Source: an uncultured Mailhella sp. (GTDB lineage Bacteria; Desulfobacterota; Desulfovibrionia; Desulfovibrionales; Desulfovibrionaceae). Taken from it: DNA of 64,000 bases. Location of the stretch: assembly GCF_944324615.1 (NCBI RefSeq), contig NZ_CALUWY010000009.1, forward strand, positions 1 to 64,000. The letters are read 5' to 3'. Of the stretch, positions 44,270 through 53,796 are shown in pieces. The notes beneath the pieces are model-generated. The model saw only the letters and a list, made by a program, of their open reading frames with translations. It ran no database searches and was not told the DNA's origin. Every line of letters begins with the position of its first letter. The first letter of the stretch is position 1. The position numbers and the translations under genes were made by a program.

Positions 44270-46816
44270 TCACGGGCGGGACTGATCTCCCGGCAGGCTG
44301 AAATTATAGGGTTTGCCGGAAAAATAGTTCTTCAGCATGCGGTACATTTCCGGGTAGAACCTCTCACGGTTGTTCCCTGCGCTCAGAAGGTTGTCCAGCC
44401 GCTGCACGCCGGTGGAAACACCGGGTTTCAGGCTTTCCGGCGGCGGCAGTATGATCCAGCGTGTGCCCTGAACTTTTTTGCTGTCCAGAAGGCCCTGCCG
44501 GTCCGTATCGATCAGCATATGTATGTTGCCGTCAAAGCCCATGTAAACGTCATGAGGAGTGAAGGCCTGCAACAGCCTGTTGGAGAGAAAACGCAGAAGC
44601 TGGCTCTGGTCACGGCATGCCCGTACAGGACGCAGAGCGTCCAGAAGATCGTATACGGCCTTCCGGGCTTCGCTGTGCTTGCCTCTGTTCCACCGGCTTC
44701 CTTCCAGCATGCTCCGCAATGTTGCCTCGGAGTCGTCCCTGCCCGATTCCAGACAGACGGCAAGCTGTTCTGTCATGGCTTTTTCCGTGTATATGAGATT
44801 GGCGTTCAGTTTGTCGCATGCCCGTGCCGCGGCTACGCCCTTTTCCAGCAGGCGTCGTCCGTCGTTCAGGGCTGCCCGTGCCACTACGCCGCTCTGGGAG
44901 GCTTTCAGGAAGGAAATAACCATCTCTACGCTCTGCTGGAGCAGGGCAATGCCTTCCTGAGCGGTTTTCTGGTCGAGTTCCTTTGCTTCGGGCTGGGCGC
45001 TCCGCACGTTGGGATTGAGGATCTGCATCTGCGCCAGCGTCAGATTGGCCATGAAACGCCCTATGGCTGAGCGCAGTTCCGCCGTGGTCTGTTCCTTTTT
45101 TTCCGCTTCGCGCCACTCCGCCGTGCGCAGGCGCATGGCCAGGCGACTTATCTGAAGACCCTGAGCGACGAGGCTGTCTGCCTGCGGCAGGCGGGAACGC
45201 TGCAGAATGGCGCCTGCATGTCCTACGGCCTGATGCATCTTGCGCGAGTGTTCCAGATCGCTCAGTCCATCGTCGTACTGCAGCGCGCCGGGCAGCTGAA
45301 AGGTCAGGGGAGCCTGAGGGGTGAAGTTCCGCATAAGCTCGGGCCGGGCCGCGTTGAAACGGGCGCGCATCTCTTCAGGCATGGCTGGGCTGCCCATCGC
45401 GCGTTCCAGAAGGGCCAGACTCTGCTTCACGGCCCAGTCATCGGGCACCTCATCCTGCAGTGCCGCAATGAGCGTGTCGCAGGCTTCGCCGAAATCCTGC
45501 GGATCAATGCTTTCCGGAAGTCTGGTCTGGGCCAGATCGTGAAGCAGCAGGCTGCAGCGATAGCGGCTGTCCCGCCGTTCCAGTTCACCGATGCCTTCCG
45601 TAAGTTCACCGTAGAGGGTTGAGATGTCCCGGATCTGCTGCCGTGCTGTACGGATGGCGTGCAGAGCTGGATTCTTCCGGGCGTCGTCGGGGGCATCCTG
45701 CGGCGTTGCCGCGTCTGTTTCTTCCATATTTCTGCGCCCGTTCAGCGCGCGCAGTTCCTCGCGTACGAAGTCGGCCTCGATACGCTGAAAGTCCTGCCCA
45801 TCCCGCCCCGTGCTTTCCTGCGTATCCAGGTGGCTCAGGGCGAATTCGCAGACATCGTTCATGGCACAGCGGATGGCTTTGTTCATTTTTTCATCCACCA
45901 GCGCCTGAGCCTGAGCAAAACTTTTCGCGTCTGCGGTCAGTCTGTCCTTCAAGGCGTCATTGACGGTGTCAAGTGCGGACAGGAGCGTGTTCCGGGCCTC
46001 GCCGCTGAACTGGGAAAGGGCGGCTTCCCGTTCCTGCAGAATTTTCCGGGTGTGTGCTTTGAAAGGGTTGCCTTCCAGAAAGAAGGAACGGAGCGAATCA
46101 AGGCTGAAGCGGGAATGATAGGGCTGAGGTTTTGCCGGACTCTCCGTTACCTGTACTTCCTGACTCGTCTTCAGTTCCTCTGCCCGCTCTTTCACCTGAG
46201 TGAGCACGGCATCTTCATCGGCATAAATGGCATCACGGATCAGGGTCAGATCTTCAATCATTTCTCCCTGACTGTTGAGAGAAAGGCGGGAGATGACAGT
46301 ATCCAGCAGACCGCCTGTCTTCAGCGCCCGCATGGCCTGCACAAGCTGCGGCTGCTCGTCCCGCAGAATGGCCATGTTGCGCCTTACGCGGGTCTGCAGC
46401 AGCTCCGCGTAGTCTGCGCCTCTGCGTGTCATGGGGGTGGCGGCATCCCGCAGCTGTGCCAGTTCGCGGAGGGCAGATGTCAGAGCCTTTTCTCGTTCCA
46501 TGCTGAGGGGGGAGCACTGACTGGCTTCATGCAGATATCCCAGCAGTCTGCCGGTCTGTGCGCTGAAATCTTCCAGTCCGCGCTGGAATTTCCCCTGGGC
46601 GCGCCAGCTTGCAGGGGTGAGATAGTCAAGCAGCCTGGAGAACCAGCGCCCCACGGTGTGAGGCGGGCCCGGTATGCGGTTCGTCTGCCGCATGCCCGGC
46701 TGGAGCACTTCCATGCGATGCGAACCCAGGCGACCTATGCCGCCCAGAGCATCGTAGCCGAAATCGGTATCAAGACTGATAAAGCGAGAAGATGTCGCCT
46801 GTAAGGGATCGGCCAT
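44270..46816 (-). CDS. Large coiled-coil-rich putative type III effector
   Basis: 848-residue cytoplasmic protein with no signal peptide and no family I recognise. It begins MADPLQATSSRFISLDTDFG, a Ser/Thr-rich secretion-signal-like start. The central 150-650 region is largely helical and charged (repeated Leu heptads such as KALTSALRELAQLRDAA and AQALVDEKMNKAIRCAM), with probable coiled coils. An AAGGAGAAAAC site precedes the ATG. The CesT-like chaperone gene stops 14 bases upstream in the same transcript. I infer export by a type III system; no catalytic motif is visible. Confidence 0.6.
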   Translation of the reverse strand: MADPLQATSSRFISLDTDFGYDALGGIGRLGSHRMEVLQPGMRQTNRIPGPPHTVGRWFSRLLDYLTPASWRAQGKFQRGLEDFSAQTGRLLGYLHEASQCSPLSMEREKALTSALRELAQLRDAATPMTRRGADYAELLQTRVRRNMAILRDEQPQLVQAMRALKTGGLLDTVISRLSLNSQGEMIEDLTLIRDAIYADEDAVLTQVKERAEELKTSQEVQVTESPAKPQPYHSRFSLDSLRSFFLEGNPFKAHTRKILQEREAALSQFSGEARNTLLSALDTVNDALKDRLTADAKSFAQAQALVDEKMNKAIRCAMNDVCEFALSHLDTQESTGRDGQDFQRIEADFVREELRALNGRRNMEETDAATPQDAPDDARKNPALHAIRTARQQIRDISTLYGELTEGIGELERRDSRYRCSLLLHDLAQTRLPESIDPQDFGEACDTLIAALQDEVPDDWAVKQSLALLERAMGSPAMPEEMRARFNAARPELMRNFTPQAPLTFQLPGALQYDDGLSDLEHSRKMHQAVGHAGAILQRSRLPQADSLVAQGLQISRLAMRLRTAEWREAEKKEQTTAELRSAIGRFMANLTLAQMQILNPNVRSAQPEAKELDQKTAQEGIALLQQSVEMVISFLKASQSGVVARAALNDGRRLLEKGVAAARACDKLNANLIYTEKAMTEQLAVCLESGRDDSEATLRSMLEGSRWNRGKHSEARKAVYDLLDALRPVRACRDQSQLLRFLSNRLLQAFTPHDVYMGFDGNIHMLIDTDRQGLLDSKKVQGTRWIILPPPESLKPGVSTGVQRLDNLLSAGNNRERFYPEMYRMLKNYFSGKPYNFSLPGDQSRP

Positions 46817-46830
46817 GTTTTCTCCTTGAG

Positions 46831-47214
46831 TTATTTCTGCAGTTCGTCGATCCAGACGGCCAGAACATCCAGAAAATCTTCCAGCGCGTTGTAGAGGGTG
46901 TTTTCATCGGCACAGGCCAGCTCCACACGGGAAAAGGCCAGAACATCGTCACCATCCAGGCCGAACATGGTTCTGCCGCTTTCACGGCCCAGACAGTGGG
47001 CACGCATCATACGGAGCATCAGCTCTCTGCCGTGCTCTGCAGCGGGGAGCTGCCCGAGACGCGAATACAGATAGATGGCCGTTTCATCATCCGCTACTTC
47101 CATATCCACAATGAAACGACCATCGAAGCGAAGGCGGCACAGACCGTTGTCGTTGAATGCCAGTCGCATTCCCGTCTGACGAGACAGGGCTTCCATGGCT
47201 TCATGCTGTGTCAT
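46831..47214 (-). CDS. CesT-like type III secretion chaperone (second locus)
   Basis: 127-residue acidic protein with the CesT/SycE-type layout: N-terminal helix AMEALSRQTGMRLAFNDNGL, then the strands CRLRFDGRFIVDMEVAD and ETAIYLYSRLG, a helix ELMLRMMRAHCLGRESG, MFGLDGDDVLAFSRVELA, and a C-terminal helix FLDVLAVWIDELQK. This is closer to the family consensus than the chaperone at 11972. Start ATG at 47212-47214 with an AGGAGAAAG site; an upstream extension lacks one. It probably loads the protein encoded just downstream. Gene order (chaperone first) is opposite to that in the first locus. Confidence 0.8.
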   Translation of the reverse strand: MTQHEAMEALSRQTGMRLAFNDNGLCRLRFDGRFIVDMEVADDETAIYLYSRLGQLPAAEHGRELMLRMMRAHCLGRESGRTMFGLDGDDVLAFSRVELACADENTLYNALEDFLDVLAVWIDELQK

Positions 47215-48124
47215 GATTCTTTCTCCTGTATATCCCCAGGGGTTCAGACCGGCCATGGGGAAATGAAATGTTGCTTTCCTGCATGTTGCAAAAAGAAGAT
47301 ATCGTTTTTTCAGGAAAACGAAAAGGATGTTTTCTGTTGTGGAACCCCGCCGGTCCGGTCAGCTTTTGAAGTCCGCTTCAGAACACTGAGAATCCATGGT
47401 CGCTGTCCGGAGTGTTTTCTTGTCGTGCGCTCAGAAAGTGCATCCTGTATCCGGTCGAAGCGTATTTCACCGAGATTGAAACTTGTCTGCGCCGATGTTC
47501 AACTGTTCGGCCTGCAAAAGAAAAGACAAAAAAAGCCGTCATGCCTCCATGATGGCGAATGAGGCCTGAAAGGCCTTCGAGCTGCAGATTTCTGGCGGGA
47601 AGAATATCGGATCCAGTCTTTCCAATACAGACTGTTTCCCATGGGACGCACCATTTCGACCCGGTCCTGCATGGCGGAAAAGTCATCGAACATGATGATT
47701 TTTCCATCCATGATCTATACGGAGCGAGTGCGGCGCACAATAAGCTGGAAAAGCTGAACGCGGGTGAAAAGATTGTTGTCTATTTAAAAACGGCAGGGCA
47801 TTTTCAGCTGAACCAGAACTGTTTTCATGACGGAGTGTGATACCTCCCGTGCAGCGTGAGGTGCTCTTCCCTTGCGGAATATCCAGGTGAGTTTTTTTGT
47901 GCAATGTCTTCAATATCAAAAATTCAGTGATTTTGTCTCATATTTTTTATGTTTTTTACATCTATAAAGACATGAAAAAGCGTAAAAGAGGTCAGACATC
48001 ATGGTAAAAGAACATTAATGTTACATATTGTATGCAGTATTTTTATTTATATCATATATGATATAAATATTATATATTTTATTAATTTTAGTTATTATGT
48101 AGTTTATATATTTTTTACACTATA
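47215..48124. other. Boundary region from GC-rich to AT-rich DNA
   Basis: Up to about 47850 the sequence is GC-rich with short open frames on both strands but no start signal. Two short stretches look protein-like (47559-47840 plus, and 47582-47711 minus) yet each lacks family and ribosome site. From 47900 to 48124 it is AT-rich and featureless. Promoter of the second chaperone operon is expected at 47215-47350; no RpoN motif is present. Confidence 0.5.
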
Positions 48125-49126
48125 TTATAAATTGAATGTACTATTTGTTAAATTATTATGTATTGATATATTATAATCTTTTATTTGTCTTACAACGCCA
48201 TCATAACTAGGAAAAATTCTAGAAGTGTAGTAATTATGATCCAAAAGTATAGAGATGGATTTAGTTATTTCACTATATGGTAAATCAAATTTAAATAATA
48301 TAGTTCCTACGGCATCTTTTGGAGAAATTCCTTCTAAGTAGTGAATTAAAAATTTTTCTGTATCTCTATCTTCCTCAGGGTAAATAGATTTCCATTTACC
48401 TAAGTTGTATAAATTTGTTAAATTAATAATCCATGTTGTTAATACTCCTTTTTGTGCTTTAGTATTGGGGTTGTCAGCATACATAGGAACAAATACTCTA
48501 AGTGGTATTTGATTATTTATTCCTTTATTAATTAATTGAAACTGTTTTACATTAAAAGCTCATATAGAAAATCTATTACAATTATTATCTTTTTTTGATG
48601 AATTATTAATTGCACTCATTGTTGCAAAATACATGGCTACAAAAATATCTTGTGTCCAATCAAGAAGTCTTGTCGGTAATCCATAATGTTGTGCTAACGC
48701 TAAAAGATTCATAATATTTTTAGGTGGCCATATTTCTGATCGAGATATACCCCATTGTATGTCTTCATTTCTTTGGTCTTGGCGGTGCCATCGTTTTGTA
48801 TCTGTAATATCAGTAAAATAGATGTCTGAAATGTCTAACTCATATGGAATGGGTAGTCCGTTTTCATTGCAATATTTACAAAAAAAATGAAGATAAGATG
48901 TTTCTTTTAAAAATTGATTTTCAAAAGTGAAATTTTGAGGAAGATTTCTAAGAATTGTTGGTGTTAGTGTATAGTCTGTGCGTCCTATACCTCTAAAAAT
49001 ACAATCTCTTAATAAATTTATATTGCTATTATTTGAATAGCAGTTAAATTGAATATATGTATAAAACTCTTCTATTTTATCAAAATAATATTTTTTGATA
49101 AATTGCGATTCAAATTCAATATTCAT
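48125..49126 (-). pseudogene. FRG-domain protein broken by one in-frame TGA
   Basis: 334-codon frame read from ATG 49124-49126 (GGAG site 9 bases upstream) and interrupted only by a TGA at 48560-48562 (codon 189). The FRG signatures are intact before it: CIFRGIGR at 42-49 and LALAQHYGLPTRLLDW at 142-157. After the stop, the same frame goes on for about 145 codons with matching base composition. At the stop, the family has a conserved Trp in the pattern S-x-W-A-x-N, so TGG to TGA is the likely change. FRG domains occur in toxin- and defence-related proteins and their reaction is not settled. The gene is AT-rich and probably acquired. Confidence 0.75.
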
Positions 49127-49746
49127 AGACTATACTCCAAAATTTATGTAATTATAAACTATTTTAATAAATTTTTCTAGTCTGTTTTGTGTGAAATAAA
49201 ATTTTTTAGAATTATACCGAGGATACAAAATCTGTCCATTCACTCCCAGCAGCGTTTTATGATGACTTTCTTATCTTTTATGCTTGAATAAGGCGTAATC
49301 CGTGGAGTTCAGAACTTGAGTGGAGTCTTCCTTAGCGTCGTCCTTCCTGGGCTGAGGCATCCGGGGTAAAACGGAACAGTTTCCGGAGCGTTTATGGTGG
49401 ACTCATGGTGGGCTGGGCGGTGCCATCCTGTGAGACGGATGCGCTTGCCTGTGTCTGAATGCAGCAAAAGTATGATCAGCCTGTCTCATTTTATCCGCAC
49501 CGGCCCGATACAGGGCAGTACGGCAGGGCAGACGCTTTGTTCCGCCCGGGAAGATCAGGGAAGGGCAGAGGGGCGCGGTGCCGCTTCGTTGAAGCTGCTT
49601 GTCTGCCCAGACTGTCAGAAATTAAATAATAATAATAACTTTTACTATTTACAGAAAGCAAAGAGTATGCCATGGTTCTCTCAGGTGTTCCCTTCTGGGA
49701 AGGTTTACTCACTGCACCCGTCGGTGCGCAAACCTGGAGAACGCAT
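49127..49746. other. Upstream region of the catalase gene
   Basis: No supported gene. At about 49619-49640 it has an AT-rich run TTAAATAATAATAATAA that partly resembles a PerR/Fur-type box (TTATAATNATTATAA) about 110 bases before katA. The left part (to about 49260) remains AT-rich, continuing the FRG island; the rest is GC-rich. Confidence 0.45.
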
Positions 49747-51213
49747 ATGGCTGATAAAAACGATCGTCTGACGACCAGTGCCGGTGCCCCGGTAGCCGAC
49801 AACAACCATGCGCTGACCGCCGGTCCGCGCGGCCCCATGCTGATGCAGGATGTCTGGTTTCAGGAGAAACTGGCTCATTTTGACAGGGAAGTCATTCCCG
49901 AGAGGCGTATGCACGCCAAGGGTTCCGGAGCGTACGGAACGTTTACCGTGACCCATGATGTTACCCGGTACACCCGGGCATCGCTTTTTGCCGAAGTAGG
50001 GAAAAAGACGGAGGTCTTTGTCCGCTTCTCCACTGTGGCGGGTGAGCGTGGTGCCGCAGATGCGGAACGCGACATCCGTGGATTTGCCGTCAAATTCTAC
50101 ACGGATCAGGGCAACTGGGACATGGTGGGCAACAATACGCCGGTGTTTTTCCTGCGTGATCCGCTTAAGTTCCCCGATCTGAACCATGTGGTCAAACGTA
50201 ATCCGCGCACCAATATGCACAGCGCTGCAGACAACTGGGACTTCTGGACGCTTCTGCCCGAGGCGCTGCATCAGATTACGGTGCTCATGAGTGATCGGGG
50301 GATTCCGGCCTCGTACCGGCACATGCACGGTTTCGGCAGTCACACCTACAGCCTCATCAATGCGGAGAACAAACGTTTCTGGGTCAAGTTTCACTTCAAG
50401 ACTCAGCAGGGAATCAGAAATCTGACGGATGCCGAAGCGCAGGAGCTTATCGGGCGGGACAGGGACAGTCACCAGAGGGACCTGTACGAGCATATTGAAA
50501 AAGGGGATTTCCCCCGCTGGACCTTATATTTCCAGGTGATGCCCGAGGAAGATGCGGAAAAACTTCCCTATCATCCGTTTGATCTGACCAAGGTCTGGTA
50601 TCACAAGGACTGCCCGATGATTGAGGTGGGCGTGCTGGAATTAAACCGTAATCCTGAAAACTACTTTGCCGAAGTGGAGCAGGCGGCCTTCAACCCCGCC
50701 AATCTGGTTCCCGGTATCGGCGTTTCCCCCGATAAGATGCTGCAGGGGCGGCTGTTCTCCTATGGCGATGCCCAGCGCTATCGGCTGGGGGTCAACCATA
50801 ACATGATTCCGGTCAACCGGCCTCGCTGTCCGTATCACAGCTTCCATCGTGACGGCGCCATGCGCGTAGACGGCAACTACGGCAGTTATACCAGCTATGA
50901 GCCCAACAGCATGGGTGCCTGGAAGGAACAGCCGGATTTTGCGGAACCGCCTTTGAAGATCAGCGGAGATGCGGCCCGCTGGGACTACCCGTGCGATGAT
51001 GCAGATTACTTCGAGCAGCCCGGCAAGCTTTTCCGTCTGATGAGTCCTGAACAGAAGGAGGCGCTGTTCGGCAATACGGCCAGATCCCTGGGCGATGCTC
51101 CCCGGGAAATCAAGCTGCGTCATATCCGCCACTGTGCCAAGGCTGATCCTGCGTATGGTGCAGGCGTGGCCCGCGCGTGCGGCATCCCGCTGAGTGAAAT
51201 GGGTGAGGAATAA
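49747..51213 (+). CDS. katA: Monofunctional haem catalase (clade 3)
   Basis: 488-residue cytoplasmic catalase, H2O2 to water and oxygen. Catalytic His in [14 protein letters not shown], active-site Asn in [10 protein letters not shown], and haem-ligand Tyr in [15 protein letters not shown] are all present. Clade 3 small-subunit length; no C-terminal flavodoxin domain. The ATG at 49747 has a GGAGAA site; the longer frame upstream is not coding. It is a single gene with terminator 51314-51351. Codon use is like the core genome although it sits between two AT-rich patches. Confidence 0.95.
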   Translation: MADKNDRLTTSAGAPVADNNHALTAGPRGPMLMQDVWFQEKLAHFDREVIPERRMHAKGSGAYGTFTVTHDVTRYTRASLFAEVGKKTEVFVRFSTVAGERGAADAERDIRGFAVKFYTDQGNWDMVGNNTPVFFLRDPLKFPDLNHVVKRNPRTNMHSAADNWDFWTLLPEALHQITVLMSDRGIPASYRHMHGFGSHTYSLINAENKRFWVKFHFKTQQGIRNLTDAEAQELIGRDRDSHQRDLYEHIEKGDFPRWTLYFQVMPEEDAEKLPYHPFDLTKVWYHKDCPMIEVGVLELNRNPENYFAEVEQAAFNPANLVPGIGVSPDKMLQGRLFSYGDAQRYRLGVNHNMIPVNRPRCPYHSFHRDGAMRVDGNYGSYTSYEPNSMGAWKEQPDFAEPPLKISGDAARWDYPCDDADYFEQPGKLFRLMSPEQKEALFGNTARSLGDAPREIKLRHIRHCAKADPAYGAGVARACGIPLSEMGEE

Positions 51214-51313
51214 AGAGGTATTGTTGTTAACACGGTGATGGCAGGCGGTAAGTCTGTCCTGATAGCCGGACGGATCTTCCTGCCATGCGATGATGTGGAA
51301 GATCTGAATAAAA

Positions 51314-51351
51314 AGCAGGTATGCTCCGCAATGGGGCATGCCTGTTTTTTG
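51314..51351 (+). terminator. Terminator after katA
   Basis: AAAAGCAGGTATGC / GCATGCCTGTTTTTT with a 10-base loop, 100 bases past the katA stop. Confidence 0.8.
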
Positions 51352-51815
51352 TCTCTTGGTGCACGATGGACAGATTCCGTAAGGATGGGGGGCATGGCAG
51401 AGGTGTACGTTTTCCGGAATTTCCGTATGGGTGCCTTTCTGAGCTTTTTTCCTCTGTATCCATAAGAAGAGCTGCCCGGGGAGTGAGCAGTCCATAGTCC
51501 GGACGAAAAGGAACCGGTTGAAAAGCTGTGTCTTTCGGAATCAGTCCGAAAGTGTCGGGAGCGGGTGCCGGGCGATGGAACTGTGCCAGCGCTCAAAAGT
51601 TGTGGCATGCCGGACGGAAAGCAGGAACGGCACCGGACACAGAGAAGGGCAGACATTTGTTGTGTCAAAATTATGCTCTGTGTGACTTTTTAAGGCATTG
51701 TTTTCGTTGCTCTGCGACTCCTCAATCCTGCGCTTGCATGCAGTCCCAGGCGTCTTTCATAAGCACACTTGTCCGCATCACTACGAAAATCACCAGTCAT
51801 GAATATTCATTAACG
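51352..51815. other. Intergenic region left of the tRNA remnant
   Basis: No supported gene. It has one small hairpin, CTTTCGGA/TCCGAAAG at about 51532-51552. Base composition is core-like. Confidence 0.45.
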
Positions 51816-51847
51816 AAAAAGGGGGTCGCATTTTTCAATGCAACCCC
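51816..51847 (-). terminator. Terminator of the tRNA-Ser remnant
   Basis: GGGGTCGCATT (51822-51832) pairs with AATGCAACCCC (51837-51847), one mismatch. In the minus direction it is followed by TTTTT. It lies 12 bases beyond the tRNA-like 3' end at 51859. Confidence 0.7.
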
Positions 51848-51858
51848 TTGGAAATATC

Positions 51859-51880
51859 TGGCGGAGAGGAAGAGATTTTA
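51859..51880 (-). other. Candidate attachment site: 3' end of a tRNA-Ser
   Basis: On the minus strand the sequence reads AAATCTCTT, CCTCTCC, G, CCA. This is the T-arm end, the 3' acceptor strand, the discriminator base and CCA expected of tRNA-Ser (whose 5' strand is GGAGAGG). No 5' part follows to the right; the sequence turns AT-rich. This is the pattern left by an integrase that inserts into the 3' end of a tRNA. The intact gene would then lie beyond the island. No integrase gene is visible. Confidence 0.6.
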
Positions 51881-52126
51881 TCCTAACTATGCCAAATATT
51901 TAGATTTATTTTACCGCTGCAACTCGTTCGTGCTTCATCAGTAGCCTAAATCTGAGGCCGTGGCAATATGTTTTTCCGCGATGATGAGTACGTTTTTTAT
52001 TGAAAAACGGAGTAGGGGGATGGATGATGCTTATAATAAGTTGAAGAAGAATCTGCGTACTGCTTGCATAATTTATTTTTTTGTAATACGCTATTTCATC
52101 AAAAAGATATGGTAGTGGAGATCGTT
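51881..52126. other. AT-rich leader region of the island
   Basis: No supported gene. AT-rich sequence carrying the expected promoter of the GIY-YIG gene. Confidence 0.4.
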
Positions 52127-52774
52127 ATGGATAAGTCTGAAGGAGTAATTTACATACTTACTAATCCATCATTTCCTAATTATATTAAAATTGGTTACGC
52201 TAAGGATATCAACACACGTCTTAAAAAACTTAATAGTAGTGAGTGTACACCATATGCATTTCGTGTATATGCATTATATGGAGTTGATTCATGCCTATCT
52301 GATCAAAATTTACATAGCATCATAGATAAATTAAATCCAGATCTTAGATCTGTTGAACTTTATAATGGAAAGCAAAGAAAACGTGAATTTTATGCTGTGT
52401 CACCAGAAGATGCTTACCAAATTCTTGAAGCAATGGCAGAAATACATAATACTAAAGATAGACTTAGGCGTATTCCTGCAACTATAGAAGAAGAACAGGA
52501 AGAAAAAAATGCACGAGAGGTTGATGATATACAGAAAGAAAGAGCTTCAAATTTTTCGTTTTCTAAATGTAGAATTGCTATAGGCGAGCAAATTGAATAT
52601 GGAAAAAATTCAAATATTAAAGCTACAGTTGTAAGTGATAATAAAGTTGAATTTGAGGGTAAAACAATGACGCTTACAGCACTGGCAAAGCTACTTACTG
52701 GTCAAAAACATATTGCAGGTCCAAAATATTTTAAATATAAGGGAAAATGGTTGAATGACATTCGTAAAAAATAA
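52127..52774 (+). CDS. GIY-YIG nuclease-like protein with C-terminal RAMA-like domain
   Basis: 215 residues, strongly AT-rich codons. N-terminal T5orf172-type GIY-YIG domain: GVIYILTNPSFPNYIKIGYA (residues 6-25), then Arg in NTRLKKLN. A charged linker (EEEQEEKNAREVDDIQ) follows, then a C-terminal beta-rich domain GEQIEYGKNSNIKATVVSD, KVEFEGKTMTLTALAKLLTG, GPKYFKYKGKWLNDIR that reads like the RAMA domain found in modification-related proteins. ATG at 52127 has a GTGGAG site. A role in DNA metabolism or defence is likely but unproven. Confidence 0.78.
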   Translation: MDKSEGVIYILTNPSFPNYIKIGYAKDINTRLKKLNSSECTPYAFRVYALYGVDSCLSDQNLHSIIDKLNPDLRSVELYNGKQRKREFYAVSPEDAYQILEAMAEIHNTKDRLRRIPATIEEEQEEKNAREVDDIQKERASNFSFSKCRIAIGEQIEYGKNSNIKATVVSDNKVEFEGKTMTLTALAKLLTGQKHIAGPKYFKYKGKWLNDIRKK

Positions 52775-52837
52775 GTGTGTAAAATTACTTTAAAATATGA
52801 TAAATTTTTATTTTAATGTATAAAAAGGAGTAGTCAT

Positions 52838-53746
52838 ATGGCTAATATTATAGCTATAATTTGGGATTGTGATAAAACATTAATAGATGGATATATGCAA
52901 GATCCAATTTTTAAAGAATATGAAATTTCACCTTCATATTTTTGGGAGCAAGTTAATACAATTCCAAAACAATATGAAGAACAAAATATTCGTATTAATA
53001 AAGATACATATTATTTAAATTATTTTATTAAATGTGCCCATGAAGGTAAATTTAGAGGATTAAATAATCAAAAACTTCGTCAATATGGTGAACAGCAAAA
53101 ATTCTATAATGGAATTCCTGATATATTTGAAAAAACTAAGAGTATGTTAGATAATGATAAAACTTATGCAGAATATGGTATTCAGGTTGAACATTATATT
53201 GTTAGCACTGGATTTGCAGAAGTTATTCGTGGTTCAAAATTAATGCCTTTTGTCGATGGAATTTGGGGATGTGAACTGTTGGACGCTCCTGATGCAGAGG
53301 GAAAACCTATTATAAATGAAGTACTTTATGCAATTGATAATACTACAAAAACAAGAGCTATTTTTGAAATTAATAAAGGGATTGGTAAGATTGATGGTAT
53401 TGATGTTAATTCTAAAATTCCAGAAGTAAATAGAAGAGTTCACTTTGAAAATATGATTTATATTGCTGATGGTCCAAGTGATATTCCAGCTTTTTCTGTA
53501 ATAAAGAAAAATGGTGGTGCAACATTTGCTATATATCCAAAAGGTGACTTGAAAGCAATGCAGCAAGTAGAACAAATGCGTGAAGATGGTCGAGTTGATA
53601 TGTATGCAGAAGCTGATTATTCTGAGGGAACTACAGCATATATGTGGATAACGAATAAAATTCAAAAAATAGCTGATAAAATTCGTGATACCGAAAAAAG
53701 AAAAATTACAAGCTCTGCTTCTGGAGTCCCGCATCATTTGGTGTAA
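52838..53746 (+). CDS. HAD-superfamily phosphatase-like protein
   Basis: 302-residue AT-rich gene. HAD motif I is WDCDKTL (Asp10, Asp12 by residue count), motif II IVSTG, and motif IV IADGPSDIPAF with two Asp. A long helical cap is inserted between motif I and II (residues 20-110). It is predicted to be a Mg-dependent phosphatase or phosphotransferase; the substrate is unknown. AAAAGGAGTAGTC precedes the ATG. 63 bases after the GIY-YIG gene and of the same composition, so they may form one unit. Confidence 0.82.
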   Translation: MANIIAIIWDCDKTLIDGYMQDPIFKEYEISPSYFWEQVNTIPKQYEEQNIRINKDTYYLNYFIKCAHEGKFRGLNNQKLRQYGEQQKFYNGIPDIFEKTKSMLDNDKTYAEYGIQVEHYIVSTGFAEVIRGSKLMPFVDGIWGCELLDAPDAEGKPIINEVLYAIDNTTKTRAIFEINKGIGKIDGIDVNSKIPEVNRRVHFENMIYIADGPSDIPAFSVIKKNGGATFAIYPKGDLKAMQQVEQMREDGRVDMYAEADYSEGTTAYMWITNKIQKIADKIRDTEKRKITSSASGVPHHLV

Positions 53747-53796
53747 ATTAAGTGTGTTTTATTGCATTACTAAACTTTCTGAAATTTTAACGAAGG

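Noticed and set aside
47559..47840. Short plus-strand frame and an opposite short minus frame (47499-47711) near the island boundary
   Set aside because: Part of each reads protein-like, but neither has a ribosome site or family and they overlap on opposite strands. Kept only as a note on the gap.
48560..48562. TGA in the FRG gene as a selenocysteine codon
   Set aside because: The family has Trp here, not Cys, and no SECIS-like stem was seen right after the TGA.
49747..51213. Catalase as part of the AT-rich island
   Set aside because: Its codon use matches the core genome and its terminator lies before the tRNA remnant, so it looks resident.
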